This document shows positions 8,224 through 16,522 of a stretch of 64,000 bases of DNA, piece after piece. Made by a program: the position numbers and the translations under genes. The notes beneath the pieces were generated by a model. That model did no database searches. It had not been told where the DNA came from and saw only the letters and a list, made by a program, of their open reading frames with translations. Position 1 is the stretch's first letter; the number at the start of each line of letters is the position of its first letter. Location: positions 1 to 64,000 of the forward strand of contig JADKCC010000018.1 of NCBI GenBank assembly GCA_016714785.1, read 5' to 3'. This stretch comes from Saprospiraceae bacterium (GTDB taxonomy: Bacteria > Bacteroidota > Bacteroidia > Chitinophagales > Saprospiraceae).

Positions 8224-8253
8224 ATGGCTTCGCCGCTGATAAGTCGCAAGTAC
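8224..8253. repeat. 30-bp dispersed repeat, copy 1
   Basis: ATGGCTTCGCCGCTGATAAG followed by TCGCAAGTAC. The same 30 bp with one mismatch is at 24028-24057. Each copy lies about 150-165 bp to the right of a family A MITE, which may be coincidence or a trace of a larger shared unit. Confidence 0.7.
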
Positions 8254-8396
8254 TTGATCTGTAATAGGTTAAAAATCGATACGATGTTTAGACTAAAATT
8301 GAGTAGCAAAGTTACTCGTTTTTGGCCTTGATTTGTTAATTTTTTCAATACAAAATGAAAACATGAGAAATTTAGATGTTTGGTCTCACATTTTAA

Positions 8397-8481
8397 GGCT
8401 AAGACTGAGAATAAGATTGAGGTTAAGGTTGAGGTTAAGGTTGAGATTAAGGTTGAGATTGAGATTAAGGCTTAGGTTGAG
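8397..8481. repeat. GGTTAAG/GGTTGAG hexamer-like low-complexity tract
   Basis: Imperfect runs of TTGAGGTTAAGG-type sequence. Similar short tracts occur at 16430-16457 and 18420-18450, and the complementary AACATTAAACCTTAAAC style fills 8130-8220, 9320-9345, 9500-9555, 16465-16515 and 19340-19385. They resemble short-unit replication-slippage sequence in the spacers of this locus. Confidence 0.6.
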
Positions 8482-8571
8482 ATAATTCTAGCAAAATTAT
8501 ATAGCCTTAATAGATTAAGAAATGCCGTACAACTTAAGCGACATTACCAATTACTACAAGTTTAGCGCTAT

Positions 8572-8847
8572 CTAACCAAACAAATCAGAATGGGTATCGC
8601 ATCTTATTAAAACGATTTCTTAAAGTTTTATATCTAATTTCCAAATAAGAAGCCAATCTGGCTTAATGTGACATTCCCAATAACCCTTCAAATTGCCTTT
8701 TAATCTATGTGGCTTGTGTTGGGGATCTACAATTCCCTTATTTTCAAGAGCATTTAATATTTCATTCAAAACATTTACATCATAATTCCTTCTTATGCAA
8801 AGTATTAAATCTTTTTCAAACTTATTAGTAGTTTTTATGCTATACAC
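8572..8847 (-). pseudogene. yafQ: YafQ-family toxin with premature stop
   Basis: The gene reads as a YafQ mRNA interferase (KFEKDLILCIRRN, then HRLKGNLKGYWECHIKPDWLLIW), followed by KLDIKL and a TAA at 8620-8622. In the same frame, without any shift, the sequence continues EIVLIRCDTHSDLFG to a stop at 8572-8574. THSDLF is the C-terminal YafQ motif that contains the catalytic His. A point nonsense mutation therefore removes the catalytic end of an otherwise normal 90-residue toxin. It overlaps the upstream antitoxin gene by 8 bp. Confidence 0.85.
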
Positions 8848-9049
8848 CAGCTTTACTTTTTAAAACTGACATCATTTCAGATACTGAATTATAAGATTTC
8901 AATTTTCCATTTTTAGAATCTTCGATTGCTTTCATAGTTTCTTTGTTTGGAATCTGATTGTCAATTATTTTAGCATATTTGGTAGTTTTTAGTAATTCTA
9001 CCATTCTTTTTGCTTCTTCTGATTTTGTATCAATAATTACTGTCGTCAT
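8840..9049 (-). CDS. RelB/DinJ-like antitoxin partner of YafQ
   Basis: About 69 residues from the ATG at 9049 (MTTVIIDTKSEEAKRMVELL). The frame is open further upstream to 9070, but the earlier start adds unlike residues. The start resembles other small Bacteroidota antitoxins: an N-terminal strand, then a helix and an acidic linker. It overlaps the YafQ pseudogene by 8 bp. Since the toxin has a nonsense mutation, this antitoxin may now be unpartnered. Confidence 0.65.
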   Translation of the reverse strand: MTTVIIDTKSEEAKRMVELLKTTKYAKIIDNQIPNKETMKAIEDSKNGKLKSYNSVSEMMSVLKSKAGV

Positions 9050-9069
9050 TTTAAATATTAATTTAAACA

Positions 9070-9330
9070 CTATAATGAAATAATCAACTCTTCTACTTTT
9101 CTAATTCCTACAATTTTCTGAGTAGTAAACAAAGAATAAAGGTCTAATAGATGTTCCTTTAAATCTGGCAAATCCTGGCCTTGGGTCCAATGATCTGGAT
9201 ATTCATTTAAATATCCTACATATTTATTATCTGCTCCATTCCAATATGTTATACTAACTTTATTTCCATAAAAGATCATTTTTATTTTTTTAGAACAATT
9301 AAATTTAATAACAAGTTCCGCATTACACAT
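9070..9330 (-). CDS. HicB-like protein, unpaired
   Basis: Up to 86 residues. The conserved part starts near residue 18 (MIFYGNKVSITYWNGADNKY) and contains VGYLNEYPDHWTQGQDLPDL and LKEHLLDLY, the partial RNase H-like HicB fold. A HicA toxin would be expected beside it, but neither flank encodes one. It ends at the start region of the RelB-like antitoxin. The first 17 residues are probably not translated. It may be an orphan antitoxin or regulator. Confidence 0.65.
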   Translation of the reverse strand: MCNAELVIKFNCSKKIKMIFYGNKVSITYWNGADNKYVGYLNEYPDHWTQGQDLPDLKEHLLDLYSLFTTQKIVGIRKVEELIISL

Positions 9331-9556
9331 TAAACATTAAACCCACTCCAAAAAAACAAATTGATTGATAATCAACTGTTTTTCACCCTGATCCTAAAGG
9401 AAAACACCCCTGCCCCTAAAGGGGGTATAACTCTGATTATCAATGCAGTAAAAATTAAATTTCCCCATTTTATTTGGGATAAGGACTTTTCAGAGATGAC
9501 TCAACATTACACATTAAACTTTACACGGTAAACATTAAACATTACACCTTAAACAC

Positions 9557-10420
9557 CTACCTCATCACCTTCATCAAATACTCTCCATAACCACTCTTGA
9601 TCAATGGTGCTGCAAGCCTTGATAGTTGTTCTTTATCTATGAAGCCCATTCGCCAAGCTACCTCTTCTATACATCCTATCTTGTATCCTTGACGCTTCTC
9701 GATCACGCGCACAAACTCAGATGCATCATGTAATGAGTCAAATGTACCTGTGTCTAGCCACGCTGTACCTCTATCCATGATACCCACAGACAACTGTCCA
9801 TGTTCTAAATAGTGCTGATTGACCGTAGTGATTTCATATTCGCCACGGGCAGATGGTTGGATATTTTTGGCTATGTCCACTACTTGTTTGTCATAATAAT
9901 AAAGACCTGGGACAGCAAAATCTGATTTAGGGTGTACCGGCTTCTCTTCTATGGATAAAGCTTTCTGGTCTTTGTCAAATTCGACCACACCATATCGTTC
10001 AGGATCATTGACAGGATAGGCAAATACCCTTGCACCTGTGGTGATGGCTGCACTTTGTTGTAATAGTTTGGACAATCCTGAGCCATAAAAGATATTGTCA
10101 CCCAAGACTAAACAGGATGTATCATCACCTATAAAATCAGCGCCGATGACGAATGCTTGTGCCAGCCCATTGGGTACTGCCTGAACTGCATACTCAAAAC
10201 GACAACCCAAGTCCGATCCATCACCCAGTAATCTGATGAATCCTGCCTGGTCTTCTGGTGTCGTGATAATCAATATCTCTCGGATACCCGATAACATCAA
10301 AATAGATAGCGGATAATAGATCATTGGCTTATCGTAAATGGGCATCAATTGTTTGCTGATGGCCTTCGTGATGGGATAAAGTCTGGTGCCGGATCCGCCG
10401 GCGAGGATGATACCTTTCAT
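9557..10420 (-). CDS. rmlA: Glucose-1-phosphate thymidylyltransferase
   Basis: A 287-residue enzyme that couples dTTP and glucose-1-phosphate to dTDP-glucose, the first step of dTDP-rhamnose and related sugars. The N-terminal MKGIILAGGSGTRLYPIT is the nucleotide-binding signature, followed by SKQLMPIYDKPMIYYPLS, VLGDNIFYG (metal-binding Asp) and EEKPVHPKS. Length and motifs are typical and the frame is intact. RmlB lies 6 kb upstream in the same direction, but no RmlC or RmlD was found in the window. Downstream is a TA cluster, upstream a 64-bp tandem array. Confidence 0.95.
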   Translation of the reverse strand: MKGIILAGGSGTRLYPITKAISKQLMPIYDKPMIYYPLSILMLSGIREILIITTPEDQAGFIRLLGDGSDLGCRFEYAVQAVPNGLAQAFVIGADFIGDDTSCLVLGDNIFYGSGLSKLLQQSAAITTGARVFAYPVNDPERYGVVEFDKDQKALSIEEKPVHPKSDFAVPGLYYYDKQVVDIAKNIQPSARGEYEITTVNQHYLEHGQLSVGIMDRGTAWLDTGTFDSLHDASEFVRVIEKRQGYKIGCIEEVAWRMGFIDKEQLSRLAAPLIKSGYGEYLMKVMR

Positions 10421-10443
10421 GATTAAGTTGTTGGTTAATATTT

Positions 10444-11239
10444 GCCACTAAGACTCCAAGGCTCTAAGTTTAATTCTCTTACTTTGTGACTTTGTGCTTA
10501 TTTTTTTGCCACTAAGACTCCAAGGCTCTAAGTTTAATTCTCTTACTTTGTGACTTTGTGCTTATTTTTTTGCCACTAAGACTCCAAGGCTCTAAGTTTA
10601 ATTCTCTTACTTTGTGACTTTGTGCTTATTTTTTTGCCACTAAGACTCCAAGGCTCTAAGTTTAATTCTCTTACTTTGTGACTTTGTGCTTATTTTTTTG
10701 CCACTAAGACTCCAAGGCTCTAAGTTTAATTCTCTTGCTTTGTGACTTTGTGCTTTTTTTTTGCCACTAAGACTCCAAGGCTCTAAGTTTAATTCTCTTA
10801 CTTTGTGACTTTGTGCTTATTTTTGCCACTAAGACTCCAAGGCTCTAAGTTTAATTCTCTTACTTTGTGACTTTGTGCTTATTTTTTGCCACTAAGACTC
10901 CAAGGCTCTAAGTTTAATTCTCTTGCTTTGTGACTTTGTGCTTATTTTTTGCCACTAAGACTCCGCTCTAGTTACGTTTTTTGCCACAAGACTCCAAGGC
11001 TCTAAGTTTAATTCTCTTGCTTTGTGACTTTGTGCTTATTTTTTTGCCACTAAGACTCCAAGGCTCTAAGTTTAATTCTCTTACTTTATGACTTTGTGCT
11101 TAATTTTTTGCCACTAAGACTCCAAGGCTCTAAGTTTAATTCTCTTACTTTGTGACTTTGTGCTTATTTTTTTGCCACTAAGACTCCAAGGCTCTAAGTT
11201 TAATTCTCTTACTTTGTGACTTTGTGCCTTTGTGGCTAT
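10444..11239. repeat. 63-64-bp tandem array, 13 copies
   Basis: Near-identical units beginning GCCACTAAGACTCCAAGGCT and ending GTGACTTTGTGCTTATTTTT start at 10444, 10508, 10572, 10636, 10700, 10763, 10825, 10888, 10951, 10983, 11046, 11110 and 11174. Length differences lie in the T run, and the unit at 10951 is truncated to about 32 bp. The array fills the entire gap from rmlA to within 1-2 bp of the stop codon of the next gene. The high identity between units suggests recent expansion or homogenisation. Confidence 0.95.
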
Positions 11240-11240
11240 T

Positions 11241-11630
11241 TTAAATTACATATCTTTTGATACCGCTTTTTATTAATGGTACATTGAAATTTATTAGAAA
11301 GCCTAATCTCTTTCCAGTTAATTTCAGATGGCTAAGGATTTGAGCTTCCCAAACTGGGTTTAAAGTATCCACAGCTTTTAACTCACAAACTACAAGCTCC
11401 TCCACGAGTAAATCTAACCTAAGCCCTTCATCAAAAATTAACCCATCAAAAACAATCGGTATATCAACTTGCCGCTGAATATATAATCCATCCTTGGATA
11501 ATACATGAGCCATACAAGCTTCATAAACTTTTTCAAGCAAACCTGGACCAAGTTCAGAATGAACTTTATAGGCTGCATTAACAATTGCTTTTCCTAATGC
11601 TTCTTCTTTGTCAGATAATTTAGTATACAT
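11241..11630 (-). CDS. GxxExxY protein
   Basis: A 129-residue member of the GxxExxY family, named for the motif visible here as GPGLLEKVYEACM. The rest carries the family pattern (IPIVFDGLIFDEGLRLDLLV, CELKAVDTLNPVWEAQ, LKLTGKRLGFLINFNVPLIK). The fold is restriction-endonuclease-like (E...E-x-K: DLLVEE...CELKAV). The cellular role is unknown. These genes are often scattered as single genes in polysaccharide loci of Bacteroidota, as here between wbpB and rmlA. The frame is complete. Confidence 0.85.
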   Translation of the reverse strand: MYTKLSDKEEALGKAIVNAAYKVHSELGPGLLEKVYEACMAHVLSKDGLYIQRQVDIPIVFDGLIFDEGLRLDLLVEELVVCELKAVDTLNPVWEAQILSHLKLTGKRLGFLINFNVPLIKSGIKRYVI

Positions 11631-11643
11631 GGTATTTAAACCC

Positions 11644-12606
11644 CTATTTAAATGGATGCTTTACCAAAGGCATCTTACAAAAAGGATGATAATCACCTTG
11701 CAAGCCAATGGGAGTGCTTGTCCTAATTTCGTGCACAATATTAATGGCTGTGCGTGCTTCGCCAATACGGAAGCCGCCACCGTTTAAGATGTCTTTATAG
11801 CTTAAAGTATGTAAATCTGTAAATCCATCTGAAAATTCTAGCTCTTCACCTTCGATATTGATGGAGCGGTAGGTCCTTTTACCTTTAGCTTTTACATCAT
11901 CGGGTAGTGTATCAGCATTGATACTGAGAAACCATCTCACTTTGGCTTTGGCAAACTCGAAATATCCAGCTGCACGATCGTGGGTATGAATGTGGACAAT
12001 ATTCTCCTTAACAGGACCAAAAACCCACTGTAACATATCGTAAAAATGAACACCAATATTGGTAGCAATGCCACCTGATTTTTCAGGATTGCCTTTCCAA
12101 GATGTATAATACCAAGTACCCCTTGATGTAATGTAAGTGAGATCAAATTCAAATACCTTGTCAGCTGGAGCTGATGCTACTTTTTCACGCAGCGCTATGA
12201 TACTTGGATGTAATCGAAGTTGTAAAATATTGTAAACATGGTGCCCAGTCTCATTTTCTAAATCTTCGAGTGCATCGATGTTCCATGGGTTGAGCACAAT
12301 CGGCTTTTCGCAAATGACATCCGCTCCGTATCGAAGTCCAAATCTGATGTGCGCATCGTGAAGATAATTGGGGCTACAGATACTAACATAATCTACTTTA
12401 TTGCCCGCTCGTTTGAGTTTCTCTAAATGACGATCAAAACGCTCAAACTCAGTAAAAAAGGCTGCATTGGGAAAATAGCTATCTATAATACCTACGGAGT
12501 CATTGGTGTCCATGGCAGCGACTAAGTCATTGCCCGTATCACGGATGGCTTGCATGTGGCGAGGGGCGATGTATCCTGCTGCACCGATTAAGGCGAATTG
12601 TTTCAT
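11644..12606 (-). CDS. wbpB: UDP-GlcNAcA 3-dehydrogenase (WbpB/WlbA-like)
   Basis: A 320-residue Gfo/Idh/MocA oxidoreductase. WbpB/WlbA oxidises C3 of UDP-GlcNAcA with bound NAD so that WbpE can aminate it. The N-terminus LIGAAGYIAPRHMQAI is the Rossmann motif with the WlbA-type AAGYIAPRH. CEKPIVLN contains the catalytic Lys, and the C-terminal domain contains GGIATNIGVHFYDML. The three enzymes of the route (WbpB here, WbpE at 22007-23128, WbpD at 13301-13870) are all present in the locus, which supports the specific assignment. Confidence 0.92.
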   Translation of the reverse strand: MKQFALIGAAGYIAPRHMQAIRDTGNDLVAAMDTNDSVGIIDSYFPNAAFFTEFERFDRHLEKLKRAGNKVDYVSICSPNYLHDAHIRFGLRYGADVICEKPIVLNPWNIDALEDLENETGHHVYNILQLRLHPSIIALREKVASAPADKVFEFDLTYITSRGTWYYTSWKGNPEKSGGIATNIGVHFYDMLQWVFGPVKENIVHIHTHDRAAGYFEFAKAKVRWFLSINADTLPDDVKAKGKRTYRSINIEGEELEFSDGFTDLHTLSYKDILNGGGFRIGEARTAINIVHEIRTSTPIGLQGDYHPFCKMPLVKHPFK

Positions 12607-12628
12607 TTTTGTTTTTTAATTTATTTTA

Positions 12629-13090
12629 TTACTTTTCATTTAAATAATCAATGTCTGATAAGTCTTTTAACCTTCCTACTGCCATTTTATTTCGTATCAA
12701 TTGACTAATATGAATGACATTAATACATAAAGTGTCTGTAACTTCATATCTGATAGCATTTTTATACGCATCAAAAAAATTAACACCTTTTAACTTTGTA
12801 ATAATATCAATGGCCATTGGTGGTCTTCCATATTCAAAAACATCAAAATTATCCGTATCCAAAAAATTTTCTAAATCCATACCAAAAAGAGGCATTCCAA
12901 ACTGTGCAAATGCCTTTACAACTTTGTTATAATTATCTTTATGTGGATTAACAAATAAATCCATATCTCCTGTTGTCCTACTATATCCATGGATAATAAC
13001 TGAGTAACCACCCACCAAAACATATTCGACCTGAAAATCTTCAAAGGCTTTAAGAAATTCCTGAAAATCGCTATTGAAGATATTATTCAT
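12629..13090 (-). CDS. Nucleotidyltransferase-fold protein (MNT/AbiEii-like)
   Basis: A 153-residue nucleotidyltransferase-like protein. VEYVLVGGYSVIIHGYSRTT and GDMDLFVNP carry the GG/S...DxD active-site pattern, with a further Asp in PPMAIDIITKLKG. The C-terminal NVIHISQLIRNKMAVGRLKD and DIDYL fit the same family. It overlaps a 70-residue upstream gene by 8 bp. Such pairs behave like TA modules in related families (MNT-HEPN, AbiE), but this specific pair has no known function that I can name. Confidence 0.75.
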   Translation of the reverse strand: MNNIFNSDFQEFLKAFEDFQVEYVLVGGYSVIIHGYSRTTGDMDLFVNPHKDNYNKVVKAFAQFGMPLFGMDLENFLDTDNFDVFEYGRPPMAIDIITKLKGVNFFDAYKNAIRYEVTDTLCINVIHISQLIRNKMAVGRLKDLSDIDYLNEK

Positions 13091-13295
13091 CTAAAAATTT
13101 TCTTATTCCGAAAACCGATCTATCCACTTTATGGTCGGCAGTATAGGGTAAATTATAGCTAGCGCAAGTCAAATACCAAGATGCGCATAACCTTTCATAA
13201 ACAGATTTCGTAAGCCAATACTTTACGTTTTGGCCCTTATCTTCAAAGGAAACTATACGAAATGATGTCCTATCAAATTTCAACAACTCTGCCAT
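13083..13295 (-). CDS. Small partner of the nucleotidyltransferase
   Basis: A 70-residue protein (TSFRIVSFEDKGQNVKYWLT, then SVYERLCASWYLTCASYNL). It is translationally coupled to the downstream nucleotidyltransferase by an 8-bp overlap and starts 5 bp after the WbpD stop codon. The pattern 'YW.TKS..ERL.A.WYL...AYNL' recurs in Bacteroidota proteins encoded beside nucleotidyltransferases (recalled, not checked). Its function is not known. Confidence 0.65.
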   Translation of the reverse strand: MAELLKFDRTSFRIVSFEDKGQNVKYWLTKSVYERLCASWYLTCASYNLPYTADHKVDRSVFGIRKFLDE

Positions 13296-13300
13296 ATAAA

Positions 13301-13870
13301 TTACTCTTTTTCAACTTTACCATCCACCAATCGATATTGCTCACCGCTCTCATCACAAATAGCCATGCCTGTGGCATCAAATGTCAGTCTTTGCCCAAAC
13401 TCACTCATCCAACCCATTTGTCTGGCAGGATTACCTACCATCAGGGCATAATCAGGCACGTGTTTGGTGACCACTGCACCTGCTCCAATGAAAGCAAATT
13501 TGCCAATATCATGCCCACAGACGATGGTGGCGTTGGCACCTATAGACGCACCTTTACCCACGTGTGTTTTAAGGTATTCTGCTTTGCGATTGACGGCACT
13601 ACGTGGATTGATCACATTGGTGAATACACAGGATGGCCCTAAAAAAACATCATCATCGCAAGTGACACCAGTATAGATGGATACATTGTTCTGTACTTTG
13701 ACATTATCGCCAAGCACCACATCAGGTGAGACCACTACATTCTGCCCAATATTGCAGTTTTTGCCTAATGTACAGTTTGGCATGATGTGGCTGAAGTGCC
13801 AGATCTTGGTACCTTCACCTATCGAGCATCCTTCGTCGATGTAAGCAGATTCGTGTGCGAAATAAGACAT
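13301..13870 (-). CDS. wbpD: UDP-GlcNAc(3NH2)A 3-N-acetyltransferase (WbpD/WlbB-like)
   Basis: A 189-residue left-handed beta-helix acetyltransferase. It transfers acetyl from acetyl-CoA to the 3-amino group, giving UDP-2,3-diacetamido-glucuronic acid. Hexapeptide repeats run through residues 5-150 (EGTKIWHFSHIMPNCTLGKN, GQNVVVSPDVVLGDNVKVQ). The WbpD-type motif VFTNVINPRSAVNRKAEY is clear, and VMVGNPARQMGWMSEFGQRL-type sequence closes the helix. It lies next to the wbpB region and downstream of the Wzz-like gene. Confidence 0.92.
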   Translation of the reverse strand: MSYFAHESAYIDEGCSIGEGTKIWHFSHIMPNCTLGKNCNIGQNVVVSPDVVLGDNVKVQNNVSIYTGVTCDDDVFLGPSCVFTNVINPRSAVNRKAEYLKTHVGKGASIGANATIVCGHDIGKFAFIGAGAVVTKHVPDYALMVGNPARQMGWMSEFGQRLTFDATGMAICDESGEQYRLVDGKVEKE

Positions 13871-13990
13871 AATATTTAGTAATTAATTCTGTGAAAGAAT
13901 ATAATGGCTTCAAAGTTACAACCTTCAGAAATCGGGATATAGTGGAAGATCAAATCAACCAATTCTACCAATTTAACGGTTGTTCAATTT

Positions 13991-15070
13991 TTAAGCCATC
14001 GCATCTACTACGATCTTTCTTGCTATAAAAAAGCCTGCAGCCAGTAAACCTCCCAACAAACCTCCTTTAATTAATGCTATCAAAAATGATTCTCCTTGTG
14101 CGTCCAATGGTGGTAACGGTTCATCAATAATTGTAATATCAGGTGTACCTGCTTCCAGAGAAAAATCAGCAATCTCATAATTTTTAGTGACTTCTCCATA
14201 CATCAACGTAAGTTTGCCAATCTCTGTTTCCAATATTTTACGTTGCACCAACATCGTTTGATCTGTAAGATTGCGATGAGTATCATTAAACTTTGCCAGT
14301 TGGTACTGTTTTGATTTTAATAGATTTGTGATAGAATCTGTTTTTGCAGCTACAAATTTGAAAGATTTTTCATTTCCTTTTGTACCATTTAAAATGTAAT
14401 ATTTCTTTAATTCATCATAAACCTTATTACAAAAAGTGATTGATAACTCTTCATCCACAGTTGTTGCGGACATACTCAGTATGCCAGTATCTTCATTAAA
14501 TCCATTGGAGAAAATTGGATTTTTTGCATTTTTCCCTCCTACCACTTTACCATGCAACATCTTTAATGCGGCCAACTCATCATTGCTAAAAGCTTTTATT
14601 GAATCAGATTTAAATCTAAATCCCATCCAGGACTTGTCCTTATTTGTCCATGCTTCATCCAACTTATACAAGGTTATCAAATGATTGGCAATATAATCTG
14701 TCTTGCCATCCATAGTATCCAAAGGAATAGGAGTGAAAAGTACTTTTTGTATGATATTCCTAGATTTGGAGAGCTCAACTATTTTATCCAAATTGACCTT
14801 ACCGCCTTTGCCCAAGCCAAACGATCCTAATATGCCTGACAATCCGCCGCCACCGCCACTTCCGTCATTCATACTATAAGTCAAATTAGCTTGAAAAGTA
14901 ACTAAAGCTGTTTTAGCTTTGTATCCGAAATAAGCTATAAACGGGAGAGCTATCAAGATGATCCACCATTTTTTGGCCCATAGCTCACGCCAAAACTCAA
15001 GGAGTTTTTCGATGAGTTCTTTTAGGGTGATTTCGTCATCTTGATAAGATGGTATGTTATTTTGTTCCAT
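13991..15070 (-). CDS. wzz: Wzz-type chain-length determinant protein
   Basis: A 359-residue inner-membrane polysaccharide co-polymerase without a kinase domain. A transmembrane helix lies at about residues 33-52 (KWWIILIALPFIAYFGYKAK) and a second at about 330-350 (LIKGGLLGGLLAAGFFIARK), with a large periplasmic helical region between. A glycine-rich stretch (NDGSGGGGGLSGILGSFGLG) follows the first helix, as in Bacteroidota homologues. It presumably sets polymer length together with a Wzy polymerase, which is not in the window. Confidence 0.85.
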   Translation of the reverse strand: MEQNNIPSYQDDEITLKELIEKLLEFWRELWAKKWWIILIALPFIAYFGYKAKTALVTFQANLTYSMNDGSGGGGGLSGILGSFGLGKGGKVNLDKIVELSKSRNIIQKVLFTPIPLDTMDGKTDYIANHLITLYKLDEAWTNKDKSWMGFRFKSDSIKAFSNDELAALKMLHGKVVGGKNAKNPIFSNGFNEDTGILSMSATTVDEELSITFCNKVYDELKKYYILNGTKGNEKSFKFVAAKTDSITNLLKSKQYQLAKFNDTHRNLTDQTMLVQRKILETEIGKLTLMYGEVTKNYEIADFSLEAGTPDITIIDEPLPPLDAQGESFLIALIKGGLLGGLLAAGFFIARKIVVDAMA

Positions 15071-15165
15071 TTATTATTTATTGATGTATTGCTAAATTGC
15101 AGAACTGCTGAATTGTGTACTTACAGAACTGTATATTTGTCAGATGTTGAAATTATTGAATGTGA

Positions 15166-15501
15166 TTATTCCTTGTTGTTTTGTAAGTTTAATAGTTCAC
15201 TTAAAGCATTTTTTATTTGACTTTGTGTGGTTAGATTTAATGACCCTAACAAGCCTAGAGCCAACTTTTTATGCAATGTTGCTAATTTATGAACTTTAAG
15301 TAGTGAATCTCTTTTTAACCCATTCTCATTGTCCGCAATTAGCAAAATATCTGAAGGTAATGGATTAGCAGTTTCACTTGATATAAATGCCACAATAATA
15401 TCATCTTTCACAGTTCCTAATACAACTACAGGCCTTGTTTTTATTCCAGATAGATCGGTAAATGGAAAAGGAATTAATAAAAGATCTCCTACGTTCATCA
15501 A
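15166..15501 (-). CDS. PemK/MazF-like toxin
   Basis: A 111-residue endoribonuclease toxin of the PemK/MazF fold. The N-terminal VGDLLLIPFPFTDLSGIKTR and PVVVL carry the conserved basic residue and strand pattern, and AFISSETANPLPSDILL holds the usual polar residue region. The start overlaps the stop of the upstream antitoxin by 4 bp (ATGA type). The frame is intact, so this module is probably active, in contrast to several neighbouring modules. Confidence 0.8.
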   Translation of the reverse strand: MMNVGDLLLIPFPFTDLSGIKTRPVVVLGTVKDDIIVAFISSETANPLPSDILLIADNENGLKRDSLLKVHKLATLHKKLALGLLGSLNLTTQSQIKNALSELLNLQNNKE

Positions 15502-15764
15502 TATTTAACCTTCAGATCATCAAGCGTATAAACATCATCTTCGTCATTCAAAAACATAAATGCATCTTCATTCTGGACTAAATGAAGGATTAACAATTGT
15601 TGTTCATCTTCAAAATTTTGACGATTTTTAGATTTTTTTTCTTCAAAAACATTATCAACTTCAATATTAATTCTAAGTGGCATACCTTTGAAAGCTGCTT
15701 TTACAGAATCGATAAACTTTTTATCAATATCTTCAGGACTGTTTAATTGATATGTTATTGTCAT
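15498..15764 (-). CDS. Antitoxin of PemK/MazF module
   Basis: An 88-residue protein. The N-terminal ~35 residues (MTITYQLNSPEDIDKKFIDS, VKAAFKGMPLRINIEV) closely match those of the antitoxin at 18142-18366, which precedes a YoeB-type toxin. The C-terminal half (acidic, QNEDAFMFLNDEDDVYTLDD) is unrelated. This suggests a shared N-terminal regulatory or dimer domain with exchangeable toxin-binding tails. Confidence 0.75.
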   Translation of the reverse strand: MTITYQLNSPEDIDKKFIDSVKAAFKGMPLRINIEVDNVFEEKKSKNRQNFEDEQQLLILHLVQNEDAFMFLNDEDDVYTLDDLKVKY

Positions 15765-15894
15765 AATACAATATTGTTATTTAGAATTAAAACTAGTTAT
15801 CAGAATTAAAAGTTCCTAGAACGCTTAATGGCTAATGATTTTAAAGGATGTAAATATTGCTATAATTGAATGGTATTTAATAAATCTCTAAATT

Positions 15895-16158
15895 TTAATA
15901 GTGTCCTTTTAAGGAATGAACTATTAATAGGTTTTTCGTCTCATCAATTTCGTAAATAATCCGATCTTCTTTTGAAATCCGTCGGCTCCATTTCCCTGAC
16001 AAGGCATGTTTAAGTTATTCAGGTTTACCAAGACCAGAAAAGGGTGTTTTAAGAATGTCTTCAATTAGTTGTGCAATTTTACTTTGAATTGCTTTATTAC
16101 CACTTTTTTTCCAAAATAATAAGTGGGCTTTTGCATCATCAGTATAAGCTATTTCCAC
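15895..16158 (-). pseudogene. yoeB: YoeB toxin with in-frame stop
   Basis: Read from a GTG at 16158 that overlaps the upstream antitoxin gene by 10 bp, the frame gives EIAYTDDAKAHLLFWKKSGN, then SGLGKPE, a TAA at 16015-16017, then LKHALSGKWSRRISKEDRII and SLKGHY to a stop at 15895. The stop replaces the residue that is Pro in the KPEPLKH motif of intact homologues. There is no frameshift. The product would end before the catalytic Arg and His, so the toxin should be inactive. The antitoxin upstream is intact. Confidence 0.85.
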
Positions 16159-16373
16159 ATATCTTCTATTGAAATGATCGTATATTTCCCTTCTTTTGCC
16201 TGCTGACTACTTCTAAGAATCCTTTCAACAAATTCTGGATCATAAGGACCATAATCAACATCTTTCTCATTCTTCTGAGTTGGCGAACTATCAAATTTCA
16301 CTTTTTGCGTTTCTAAAAAAGCTTTTACGATTTTTGATTGTTTTTTATTTGCTTTTATTATGATGGTTTCCAT
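16149..16373 (-). CDS. DUF2683-like antitoxin
   Basis: A 74-residue homologue of the antitoxin at 3722-3925 (METIIIKANKKQSKIVKAFL at the start, YTIISIEDMWK at the end). It overlaps a yoeB gene that now has an in-frame stop. It is probably retained as an orphan antitoxin, which could still bind other YoeB proteins such as the intact one at 3474-3731 (inference). Confidence 0.75.
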   Translation of the reverse strand: METIIIKANKKQSKIVKAFLETQKVKFDSSPTQKNEKDVDYGPYDPEFVERILRSSQQAKEGKYTIISIEDMWK

Positions 16374-16429
16374 TAGAAAAATTTATTCAATATTTTAAAC
16401 AAAGCATATTTATAGAAAGTTCCTAACTA

Positions 16430-16515
16430 AGGTTGAGATTAAGGTTAAGACTAAGGTTAAGTACCTTTCAACATTAAACATTAAACGTTACCCATTAAAC
16501 TTTAAACTTTAAACA
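16430..16515. repeat. GGTTAAG / CATTAAAC low-complexity tract
   Basis: A run of TAAGGTTGAGATTAAGG-type sequence followed by AACATTAAACATTAAACG-type sequence, the same class as the tracts near 8397 and 18420. It fills the gap before rmlB. Confidence 0.5.
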
Positions 16516-16522
16516 TTTACAA

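Noticed and set aside
8397..8481. Telomere-like repeats suggesting a linear replicon end
   Set aside because: The GGTTAAG-like tract is imperfect, internal, and recurs at several spacers. No terminal structure is present.
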